From Ruminococcus sp. (GTDB lineage: Bacteria; Bacillota_A; Clostridia; Oscillospirales; Ruminococcaceae): a stretch of 16,929 nucleotides of DNA. Shown one piece after another: positions 7,897 to 14,272 of this stretch (position 1 is the first letter of the stretch; each line of letters begins with the position of its first letter). The translations under genes and the position numbers were made by a program. The stretch is from contig NZ_JAIKXF010000075.1 of assembly GCF_024684275.1 (NCBI RefSeq), forward strand, positions 1 to 16,929, written 5' to 3'. The notes beneath the pieces are model-generated. The model ran no database searches. It saw only the letters and a program-made list of their open reading frames with translations, and had not been told where the DNA came from.

Positions 7897-8736
7897 TTAT
7901 TCGGGCTTATATGTAAGGAGGTTGACGTACCAGTCCGCTATCCTGCTGCCCCAGAGCATTCCGGCTGCAATGCCTATCGAAAGATAAGGTCCGAAAGCAA
8001 ACTTGGAATCCTTTGTAGCTATCTTGGATATCACTCCGCCTACTGCGGCTGTGAGTATTCCGATCAATGCTGAAACGATAATAGCCTTTGTTCCGAGGAG
8101 TGCTCCTGATGCGAACATGAGCAGCGTATCGCCAAGCTCTATCGCACGGAAATCTTCCTCAAACTTCTTCCTGATTATCGGACGGCTTACCTCTCCGATG
8201 ATGAAGAACGGAACGCTGATCGCAAGGGCGCCGATGATACGGTGCTTGAGCTCTACATCATCTGTGAATATCGCCGCGGGAACTGCGAGCAGAAGGATGA
8301 GTCCTACGATTATGAGGTCTATCTCCTGTGTATCCCAGTCCATGAAGGCGATGACGATGAGAAGCGACATAAGAACGCAGGTTATTATGGCTTTAGCATT
8401 TATATCCAGCACTATGAATGTCAATATATAAAGCAAGCCGTTGAGCGACTCGACGATGGGATATCGGACAGATATCTTCTCGCCGCAGGCATGGCACTTG
8501 CCTCTCAGAAGTATCCAGCTGAGAACGGGGATAAGGTCTATCGGTCTTATCTTTGTTCCGCAGGTCATACAGTGGGACGAGCGCTTGATGAGTGATTCGT
8601 GACGCGGCAGCCTGAGTATAACGACGTTCAGAAAGCTGCCGATACAGATGCCAAAGATAAATACGATGGATAAAAACATGACTTTGAAGGTTGTATCAGT
8701 GAATTCACTGTGAAGCATATCTTCAAATCCAAACAT
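7897..8736 (-). CDS. pilD: Prepilin peptidase PilD (A24 family leader peptidase/N-methyltransferase)
   Basis: Integral membrane aspartyl protease that removes prepilin leaders after the conserved Gly and usually methylates the new N-terminus. The N-terminal A24_N domain is complete: IGSFLNVVILRLP near 32-44 and the two zinc-type CxxC pairs C56/C59 (CMTC) and C81/C84 (CHAC), with PVLSW between them. Catalytic Asp candidates are D133 (AFMDWDTQEID) and D203 (IELGDTLL). The second site is normally GxGD; here it reads ELGD, so the first Gly is replaced. FGPYLSIG near the C-terminus matches the conserved FGPxL motif. Length (279 aa) is normal. The gene is on the opposite strand, with its own promoter and an AAAGGAGT ribosome site about 11 nt before the ATG. 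Its substrates are the prepilins in this window. Confidence 0.95.
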   Translation of the reverse strand: MFGFEDMLHSEFTDTTFKVMFLSIVFIFGICIGSFLNVVILRLPRHESLIKRSSHCMTCGTKIRPIDLIPVLSWILLRGKCHACGEKISVRYPIVESLNGLLYILTFIVLDINAKAIITCVLMSLLIVIAFMDWDTQEIDLIIVGLILLLAVPAAIFTDDVELKHRIIGALAISVPFFIIGEVSRPIIRKKFEEDFRAIELGDTLLMFASGALLGTKAIIVSALIGILTAAVGGVISKIATKDSKFAFGPYLSIGIAAGMLWGSRIADWYVNLLTYKPE

Positions 8737-8780
8737 GGTTTTTCCACACTCCTTTTCATTCAGAATATTGACGTAATACT

Positions 8781-8808
8781 ATTATATCATATTCAGAATA
8801 AAATGCAA
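8781..8808 (-). promoter_or_regulatory. Sigma-A promoter for pilD
   Basis: Reading the - strand, TTGCAT (8803-8808) and a perfect TATAAT (8781-8786) are separated by 16 nt. Transcription would start near 8774, giving a leader of about 40 nt that contains the AAAGGAGT ribosome site. The 126-bp gap between pilD and pilB shows no equally good promoter on the + strand: TTGACG at 8768-8773 lacks a good -10, so the pilB start site is unresolved. Confidence 0.7.
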
Positions 8809-8856
8809 GTGTAAATTAAGAGTTTGTTCCTATGGAGCGGATTCTAAAAAATAAGC

Positions 8857-8861
8857 GGAGG
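8857..8861 (+). promoter_or_regulatory. Shine-Dalgarno site that decides the pilB start
   Basis: GGAGG lies 7 nt before the ATG at 8869. It would be only 1 nt from the TTG at 8863, which is too close, so the ATG is the real start. Confidence 0.85.
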
Positions 8862-8868
8862 TTTGTAT

Positions 8869-10545
8869 ATGAGAAACGAGAGAATTGGCGACTACTTAGT
8901 TAGTCAGGGGCTGATCAGCGAAGAGCAGCTCCAGAAGGTTCTTGCGACCCAGAAGGAGTCAAATGGAGCCAAGAAGTTCGGCGACGTTGTTGTTGAGCTT
9001 GGATTTATGACCGAGATAAACTTCACTAAGGCTCTTGCTGGCAAGCTGAGAGTTCAGTACGTTGATCTCGACAATACGGACATCAACACGGACGCTGTTC
9101 AGAAGGTTCCCGAGGCTCTCGCAAGAAAGCACACGGTAATCGCTATCGCTATTACAGGTAAGCGTCTCACTGTTGCGACAAATGACCCTGTAAACTTCAT
9201 CGTTCTGGAAGATATCAAGGTATCGACAGGTATGGATACTGTTCCTGTTCTCGCTACCACTTCCGCTATCAACAAGGCTATCGGTAAGTGCTACTCGATG
9301 CAGAACGTTGACAGCGTGCTCGAGGGCGTTACAGCTATGGCTTCCGACCTCGGCGGCACTATGGACGAGGACGCTAACGAGCGTGTTGAGAGCGCTCCTA
9401 TCGTTAAGCTCGCTACCACTATCGTTGAGAACTCCTTCAGAGCGGACGCTACCGATATCCATATCGAGCCGTTCGACAAGTATACAAGAATTCGTATCCG
9501 TGTAAACGGCGACCTTGTTGAGCTCATGAATATTTCGGCTGCTGTTCACAGCGCCCTCACCACACGTTTCAAGCTCATAAGCGGCATGAACATCGCCGAG
9601 AAGCGTATCCCTCAGGACGGTCGTTTCACTCAGGTCGTTGACGGCACCACACTCGACGTCCGTGTTTCGTCACTTCCTATGGTACACGGCGAAAAGATAG
9701 TTATCCGAATCCTTTCAACAGGTCAGATAGCTCTCCGTAAGATAACAGACCTCGGTATGTCCGAGTACAACTATCAGCTGTTCGAGTCGATGCTCCGCGT
9801 TCCTCACGGCGTTATCCTCGTTACAGGACCTACCGGTTCAGGTAAAACAACCACCCTTTACGCTGCGCTCGGTGAGATAGCTAAGCCCAACGTAAACGTA
9901 GTTACTGTTGAGGACCCTGTCGAGAAGGCTATCGACGGAATCAACCAGTGCCAGGTTAACCAGAAGGCTGGTATGACCTTCGCGGCTGCCCTCCGTTCTA
10001 TCCTCCGTCAGGACCCTGATATCGTAATGATCGGTGAGATGCGTGATACCGAAACTGCCGATATCGGTATCCGTGCCGCTATCACCGGACACCTTGTACT
10101 TTCTACCCTCCATACCAACGACGCTGCTTCGACTGTTGTACGTCTTGTTGATATGGGTGTTGCTCCGTACATGGTTGCTACTTCACTTATCGGCGTTATC
10201 GCTCAGCGTCTCGTTAAGGTTCTCTGCCCGAACTGCAAGAGGGCAAGAATGTCCACTGACGAGGAGAACGAGCTGATGGGTATTCCTTCATCTATCCAGA
10301 TATATGAGCCTGTTGGCTGCCCGAACTGCAACAACACAGGCTATCGCGGAAGAACCGCTATCCACGAGATCATCCACTGTACTGCTAAGGTTTCCGCTAT
10401 CATCGCGGCAGGCGGCGGCAAGGAAGAGATAGAGGCTGCTGCTAAGGCAAACGGCACAAAGCTCCTCCGTGACAACGCTTCCGAGCTTGTACAGGCAGGC
10501 GAGACTTCTATCGACGAGCTCGTAAGATCCACATTCTCTGTTTGA
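8869..10545 (+). CDS. pilB: Type IV pilus extension ATPase PilB with MshEN N-terminal domain
   Basis: Hexameric cytoplasmic ATPase that drives pilin polymerisation through PilC. Residues count from the ATG at 8869 (558 aa). The N-terminus carries an MshEN domain, the family known to bind c-di-GMP in MshE: motif one spans 5-28 (R5-I-G7, L10, G14, L21, L25, Q28) and a degenerate motif two 36-59 (G38, G45, L56). The spacer between them is 7 residues where 5 is usual, and the second motif has Lys in place of the Arg and Gln ends. The ATPase core has Walker A GPTGSGKT at 320-327, Walker B DPDIVMIGE at 382-390 and the His box TGHLVLSTLHT. Two CPNC pairs (453-456, 484-487) form the zinc site typical of PilB and absent from PilT. 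pilT follows after 32 nt. Confidence 0.96.
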   Translation: MRNERIGDYLVSQGLISEEQLQKVLATQKESNGAKKFGDVVVELGFMTEINFTKALAGKLRVQYVDLDNTDINTDAVQKVPEALARKHTVIAIAITGKRLTVATNDPVNFIVLEDIKVSTGMDTVPVLATTSAINKAIGKCYSMQNVDSVLEGVTAMASDLGGTMDEDANERVESAPIVKLATTIVENSFRADATDIHIEPFDKYTRIRIRVNGDLVELMNISAAVHSALTTRFKLISGMNIAEKRIPQDGRFTQVVDGTTLDVRVSSLPMVHGEKIVIRILSTGQIALRKITDLGMSEYNYQLFESMLRVPHGVILVTGPTGSGKTTTLYAALGEIAKPNVNVVTVEDPVEKAIDGINQCQVNQKAGMTFAAALRSILRQDPDIVMIGEMRDTETADIGIRAAITGHLVLSTLHTNDAASTVVRLVDMGVAPYMVATSLIGVIAQRLVKVLCPNCKRARMSTDEENELMGIPSSIQIYEPVGCPNCNNTGYRGRTAIHEIIHCTAKVSAIIAAGGGKEEIEAAAKANGTKLLRDNASELVQAGETSIDELVRSTFSV

Positions 10546-10577
10546 TCTATACATATATATATTAGGAGGAATACACA

Positions 10578-11702
10578 ATGGGCATTATCAATATTCACAA
10601 GATCCTGGACGAGGTTCGTCTCCTCGGCTGCTCGGACTTACATTTTACAAACGCTATCGCTCCTGTTGTTCGTCTCAACGGTACTCTCAGAACTATGCGT
10701 TCTCAGTACCCCGAGATGGACGAGGAGGAGATACTCGATATAGTTAACCAGATGACTAACGAGGCTCAGCAGACCTCTATCAACAACCACCACGATACTG
10801 ACTTCTCCTTCCAGACAAAGAGCGGTTACCGTCACCGTGTAAACGTTTACTTCCAGAAGGGCAAGCCCGCTATCGCTATCCGTCTCCTCCGCAACGATAT
10901 CCCTACTCTCGAGGACCTCATGCTTCCTCCCATTCTTGCGGACTTCGCTATGCGTCCCCGTGGACTCGTTCTCGTAACTGGTCCTACCGGTTCAGGTAAG
11001 TCAACTACCCTCGCAGGTATGATAGACTTTGTAAACCTCAACAGAAGTGCTCACGTTATCACAGTCGAGGACCCTATCGAGTACGTTCACGACCACAAGA
11101 GATGTATGGTAAACCAGCGTGAGATAGGCGACGACGTTCCGAACTTCGCCCTCGCCCTCAGAGCTGCCCTCCGTGAGGACCCCGATGTTATCCTCGTAGG
11201 AGAAATGCGTGACTTCGAGACTATCCAGGCTGCCGTAACCGCTGCCGAGACCGGACATCTCGTTATGTCTACACTTCATACAACTTCCGCAGCTGATACT
11301 ATCAACCGTATCATCGACGTTTACCCCGAGCACCAGCAGCAGCAGATCAGAACTCAGCTCGCTAACAACCTCGTAGGTATCATCTCTCAGACCCTTATCC
11401 CCAAGAGAGACGGTACGGGCCGTATCGCTGTAATGGAGATCCTCAACGTTACAGACGCTATCTCCGCTATGATACGTGATAACAAGATCCACCTCATCCA
11501 GTCTGCTATCCAGACAGGTAAGCAGCAGGGCATGATGTCCCTCGACCAGGAGCTCGCTCGTCTTGTTTACAAGAACGTCATCAACGAGGTCGACGCTCTC
11601 GATAAGTGCCAGGACAAGCAGGAATTCTACCGCTTCCTCACACAGATGGGCGGTTCTCCTACAGGCGGTATGTCCGTTATGCAGCAGAATTCTGCGGAAT
11701 AA
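10578..11702 (+). CDS. pilT: Type IV pilus retraction ATPase PilT
   Basis: Cytoplasmic hexameric ATPase that depolymerises the pilus. It has the short PilT N-terminal domain (DLHFTNAIAPVVRLNG near 20-35), Walker A GPTGSGKS at 135-142, Walker B DPDVILVGEMRD at 201-212, and the His box AETGHLVMSTLHT with H227 and H234. AISAMIRD stands where canonical PilT has AIRNLIRE, the C-terminal motif needed for retraction, so this motif is recognisable but changed. The tetra-cysteine zinc site of PilB is absent, as expected. The length of 374 aa is normal. A strong AGGAGG site (10564-10569) precedes the ATG by 8 nt, and the gene is in one operon with pilB. Its presence implies retractile pili (twitching, surface pull or DNA uptake) and not only a static fibre. 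Confidence 0.96.
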   Translation: MGIINIHKILDEVRLLGCSDLHFTNAIAPVVRLNGTLRTMRSQYPEMDEEEILDIVNQMTNEAQQTSINNHHDTDFSFQTKSGYRHRVNVYFQKGKPAIAIRLLRNDIPTLEDLMLPPILADFAMRPRGLVLVTGPTGSGKSTTLAGMIDFVNLNRSAHVITVEDPIEYVHDHKRCMVNQREIGDDVPNFALALRAALREDPDVILVGEMRDFETIQAAVTAAETGHLVMSTLHTTSAADTINRIIDVYPEHQQQQIRTQLANNLVGIISQTLIPKRDGTGRIAVMEILNVTDAISAMIRDNKIHLIQSAIQTGKQQGMMSLDQELARLVYKNVINEVDALDKCQDKQEFYRFLTQMGGSPTGGMSVMQQNSAE

Positions 11703-11721
11703 TCAAATATATATTGCAGCC

Positions 11722-11755
11722 TATCCCCTGTACAAGTTGCAGGGGATAAGTTTTT
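11722..11755 (+). terminator. Rho-independent terminator after pilT
   Basis: A 9-bp stem TATCCCCTG (11722-11730) / CAGGGGATA (11740-11748) with a 9-nt loop is followed by AGTTTTT. It ends only 7 nt before the next start codon, and no promoter is visible between the two. Confidence 0.88.
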
Positions 11756-11762
11756 AGAATGG

Positions 11763-13187
11763 GTGAAAATATTGACAGAGAAATATGAGGCTTTAAAGCC
11801 AAAGCTCGAAAAGGTGATTCAGGTAGCGGCGTTTATGGGCGTGCTGCTGCTGATATTGTCACCGCTTATACAGTGGGGAGAGAGGATATACCTCCTGAAG
11901 ACAGGACAGGGAGTGCTCTTTACCGAATTTGTTTACAATGAGATGGGTGATTCCATTGAAGTCTATCAGGAAATGATGAGGACGCTGCAAAGCGTTGTTT
12001 CGCTCCTTGCAAAGATAATTGCGGGAGCTGCACTGATATACGGGCTGCTTTCTCTGCCAAAGCTCAGAGAGGAATGGAAGAATTATCTGAAGGCGGCTGT
12101 TCCGCTTATTGTTTTTGCAGCTTATGCAGCGGGAATATATCTTGTAACGAATATAAGAGGTTTTACTGAATTTGACGCTATGCCCAATTATTACATGGGT
12201 GACACGATATACGAGTTCATGAGGCATCCGTTTACGTATTTCTTCTGCGGTATGCTTGTACTCAAGGGCAAGTGGCGGAAAGTACTTATCATCATCTTTG
12301 AACTGTCCGCAATGATAATGAACGTGGCATCAATGATAGACAAGTGGGTCGTATCAAACAGCTGCTTCACGGGACTGAAGGGCAGTGCGATATTCAATAA
12401 CACCAATCACTATGGATATTACCTTGCGATAGTGGTCATTTGTGCGGCGCTGCTGTTCATATATGAGGACAGAGCGGTGTTCAAGACGTTTCATGCGGCA
12501 AATATGGCTCTTGGAATGGCGGCTATGATATCGACCGCTTCGCTCGGACCTTATGTAGCGGTAATATTTACGCTGATATTTTTTGCCGTTTATTGTTTCA
12601 AATGCGAAAGGAAAAGGTTAAAGTGGGTAATTATTGCTCTGGGTATCATCATTGCTATCAACCTGATGATGTCTATGCTTGTCGAGTCGTTGGTGTCAAG
12701 TATGATAAGAACGGTATTCGATCTCGGCAATATCATCTCGGATCCGTCAGGAAGTGATGATGCAGGCTCGGGACGCTGGGAGCTGTGGAAGCAGGCAGTA
12801 AGCGATATCTCCCGCAGACCTTTGCTCGGCTGGGGAATCGAGGGATACGAGGTCGGAGGAACTGCTCACTGTGAGCCGTTACAGTATGCGGTCAACTTCG
12901 GGATACCGGTAACAGTGCTCCATGCGGCAGCTATCGCCGTAGTAATGGTTGAGACTTTTATCAAAAAGAAAAAGCTGTCAAAAATGACGCTTTTGTGCTT
13001 CTGCTGTACGTTTTCGTACATTATCAGCGCAATGTTCGGCGTAGCAATATTTTACACAACGCCCTTCTTCTATCTTTTCCTCGGATTGACTTACGCAGAG
13101 GTCGGAAAAAGCTTCTTTTTGAAGGAAGAAAAATCCGATAACTCCACTTCAAGTGAAGAAAGCGGCACAATATTAAAGAAAGTGTAA
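11763..13187 (+). CDS. O-antigen ligase/Wzy_C-type polytopic membrane protein, candidate pilin glycosyltransferase
   Basis: A protein of 474 aa with about ten membrane segments. Its motifs match the Wzy_C/O-antigen ligase superfamily: NNTNHYGYYL at 212-221, GSGRWELWKQA at 335-345 directly followed by RRPLLGWG at 351-358, and AHCEPLQYAVNFGIP at 368-382, where H369 sits in the outer loop that carries the essential His in WaaL and PglL-type enzymes. Members join lipid-linked glycans to lipid A, polymerise them, or transfer them to proteins, including pilins. Lying between pilT and pilA, it is a reasonable candidate for modifying the pilins here; the acceptor is inferred, not seen. The C-terminal tail is Ser/Thr/Glu-rich and cytoplasmic. 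The start is uncertain: GTG at 11763 has no clear ribosome site, and TTG at 11772 has GGGTG 7 nt upstream. No glycan-synthesis genes are in the window. Confidence 0.8.
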   Translation: MKILTEKYEALKPKLEKVIQVAAFMGVLLLILSPLIQWGERIYLLKTGQGVLFTEFVYNEMGDSIEVYQEMMRTLQSVVSLLAKIIAGAALIYGLLSLPKLREEWKNYLKAAVPLIVFAAYAAGIYLVTNIRGFTEFDAMPNYYMGDTIYEFMRHPFTYFFCGMLVLKGKWRKVLIIIFELSAMIMNVASMIDKWVVSNSCFTGLKGSAIFNNTNHYGYYLAIVVICAALLFIYEDRAVFKTFHAANMALGMAAMISTASLGPYVAVIFTLIFFAVYCFKCERKRLKWVIIALGIIIAINLMMSMLVESLVSSMIRTVFDLGNIISDPSGSDDAGSGRWELWKQAVSDISRRPLLGWGIEGYEVGGTAHCEPLQYAVNFGIPVTVLHAAAIAVVMVETFIKKKKLSKMTLLCFCCTFSYIISAMFGVAIFYTTPFFYLFLGLTYAEVGKSFFLKEEKSDNSTSSEESGTILKKV

Positions 13188-13240
13188 CAAAATGTGAACA
13201 AACAATTAAGAAACGCGCGGTTTATCAAAGTGTAAATCGA

Positions 13241-13296
13241 GCGCTAAAAATAACTATCTGTAGAGTTCTGTGACGCTGACAGCGGCAAAAATAACT
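13241..13296. repeat. Pair of direct repeats GCGnnAAAAATAACT, 41 bp apart
   Basis: 13241-13255 and 13282-13296 agree at 13 of 15 positions, with a start-to-start distance of 41 bp, close to four DNA turns. They lie about 210-260 bp upstream of the pilA promoter. They could be paired protein-binding sites; chance cannot be excluded in AT-rich DNA. Confidence 0.4.
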
Positions 13297-13382
13297 GCAA
13301 ATATGACAAAACAGTAAAAATCAGCAGAAGAAATCGACTGTAATTTAAGTCGGAATCTATACTGCACGGACAAAATAAAGCT

Positions 13383-13498
13383 ATCCCAATTAATTAATTC
13401 ACAGAATACTGTGCACTATGACGAAAAAGCGAAAAAAAACGTGCCGATTTACCGTTTCAGTGTAAAAAATACGATTTTCATGAATTAATTTTTGGGAT
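13383..13498. repeat. Long imperfect inverted repeat abutting the pilA promoter
   Basis: The outer arms ATCCCA (13383-13388) and TGGGAT (13493-13498) pair fully. The inner arms ATTAATTCA (13393-13401) and TGAATTAAT (13481-13489) also pair fully, with 3-4 nt between them and ~80 nt enclosed. A smaller dyad (13400-13413) lies inside. The right arm ends 4 bp before the -35 box, so it is upstream of the pilA transcript and would act, if at all, as DNA or in a read-through RNA. Confidence 0.4.
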
Positions 13499-13502
13499 TC
13501 TA

Positions 13503-13531
13503 TTGACTTTTTATGAATGAAATGCTATACT
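13503..13531 (+). promoter_or_regulatory. Strong sigma-A promoter for pilA with extended -10
   Basis: TTGACT (13503-13508), a 17-nt spacer and TATACT (13526-13531), preceded by TGC (extended -10). Expected start near 13538-13540. An overlapping TATAAT at 13531-13536 would need a 22-nt spacer and is less likely. Confidence 0.88.
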
Positions 13532-13545
13532 ATAATCACAGGAAA

Positions 13546-13615
13546 GGGAAGGGGACAAAAAAAGACCCACTCCCAAAATGAATCGTGCGAAAGCACAAAA
13601 AATTTATAAAGGAGG
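13546..13615 (+). promoter_or_regulatory. pilA 5' leader with two possible hairpins and a strong ribosome site
   Basis: The ~86-nt leader can form GGGA..GGG (13546-13554) against CCC..TCCC (13566-13574) with two central mismatches, only a few nt from the RNA 5' end. It also holds a GTGC-GAAA-GCAC tetraloop hairpin (13585-13596). AAAGGAGG (13608-13615) then lies 9 nt before the ATG, in unpaired A/T-rich sequence. This is a plausible stabilising leader for an abundant mRNA. Confidence 0.5.
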
Positions 13616-13624
13616 TTTTCTATT

Positions 13625-14200
13625 ATGAAAACTACAAAGAAAGGTTTTACCCTTATTGAGCTCATCGTTGTTATCGCTATCATCGGTGTTCTCGCAGCTA
13701 TCCTCGTACCCACAATGCTCGGTTATGTAAGAAAGTCTAAGATCTCTTCTGCTAACTCTGCTGCTTCTTCTGTTTACAAGGCAATCAACTCTGCCCTGAC
13801 AGAGCTTGATGAAGAGGGCATCGACGTTGGCGGCGACTACATCCTTACTTACAGCGCTGGTTCGAACGGTGCAGCTGGTTCTTGGACTTCTGTTACTGCT
13901 GGCAAGCCCGCTTCCTTTACAGTTGATGGTAAAGATAAGTTCGCTAAGAAGGTTACCAACTTCTTCTCAGACATCGTTAAGATGAAGAAGGTTAAGGCTG
14001 CTATCTCAGGCGGTTCTTGCATCGCTCTCGCTTCTCGTCAGGATTCCACATACAATGGAACATATCCTGCTGGTATCGTAACATCTGATACATTTGACAA
14101 TTACAAGGGCGAAAATAAGTTTGATACTGCATTTAATGCTGCTCTTTGGAAGGCTGGTTACAAGGAAGGCACAAGTGCATTCGAGAAATCTGGTAACTAA
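13625..14200 (+). CDS. pilA: Major type IV pilin PilA (prepilin)
   Basis: Classic type IVa prepilin: a 7-residue leader MKTTKKG, cleavage G7|F8TLIE12 with Phe1 and Glu5, then the helix LIVVIAIIGVLAAILVPTML and an amphipathic continuation to about residue 55. The mature protein is ~184 residues. There is a single Cys (in GGSCIAL), so no disulfide-bonded D-loop as in Gram-negative pilins. The outer domain is rich in Ser, Thr, Gly and Ala (TYSAGSNGAAGSWTSVTAG), which offers sites for O-glycosylation; that is inference. Reasons to call it the major subunit: typical size, a strong dedicated promoter, a strong ribosome site, highly biased codons (GCT, GTT, AAG, AAC preferred) and a strong terminator straight after it. 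Rumen Ruminococcus pilins of this type are known to take part in attachment to cellulose, which fits the probable host. Confidence 0.93.
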   Translation: MKTTKKGFTLIELIVVIAIIGVLAAILVPTMLGYVRKSKISSANSAASSVYKAINSALTELDEEGIDVGGDYILTYSAGSNGAAGSWTSVTAGKPASFTVDGKDKFAKKVTNFFSDIVKMKKVKAAISGGSCIALASRQDSTYNGTYPAGIVTSDTFDNYKGENKFDTAFNAALWKAGYKEGTSAFEKSGN

Positions 14201-14231
14201 GGTAAAGCCTTAAACAATGTTAAATAAGAAT

Positions 14232-14263
14232 AAACCTCTCTCTTCGGAGAGAGGTTTTCTTTT
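14232..14263 (+). terminator. Rho-independent terminator after pilA (UUCG tetraloop)
   Basis: A perfect 11-bp stem (14232-14242 with 14247-14257) closed by a TTCG loop, followed by TTTTCTTTT. The ribosome site of the next gene (GAGG, 14264-14267) begins at once after it, so the protease gene probably depends on read-through. Confidence 0.93.
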
Positions 14264-14272
14264 GAGGTAACT

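Larger units (their letters stand above)
13188..13502. other. Non-coding stretch upstream of pilA
   Basis: AT-rich, with no supported gene in six frames. It holds an imperfect hairpin just after the ligase gene (13214-13224 with 13233-13243, no T-run, so not a convincing terminator), a 41-bp-spaced direct repeat, a short dyad CACAG-AATA-CTGTG at 13400-13413, and a long imperfect inverted repeat ending 4 bp before the pilA -35. I looked for c-di-GMP riboswitch sequence (GEMM-like conserved blocks) and found none. Confidence 0.6.

Noticed and set aside
8003..8595. Plus-strand open frames over pilD
   Set aside because: Shadow frames of a well-supported - strand gene with all PilD motifs.
8863..8868. 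TTG start two codons upstream of pilB
   Set aside because: Only 1 nt from the GGAGG site; the ATG at 8869 has ideal 7-nt spacing.
13214..13243. Hairpin after the ligase-like gene as its terminator
   Set aside because: The stem has a mismatch and a wobble pair and is followed by GCTAAAAAT, not a T-run.
13419..13466. Small ORF of 15 codons starting ATG ACG AAA upstream of pilA
   Set aside because: No ribosome site, low-complexity Lys-rich product, inside the repeat-bearing non-coding region.
13188..13624. c-di-GMP (GEMM or type II) riboswitch upstream of pilA, as known in other clostridial pilin genes
   Set aside because: None of the conserved riboswitch blocks was found by eye in the region or in the short leader.
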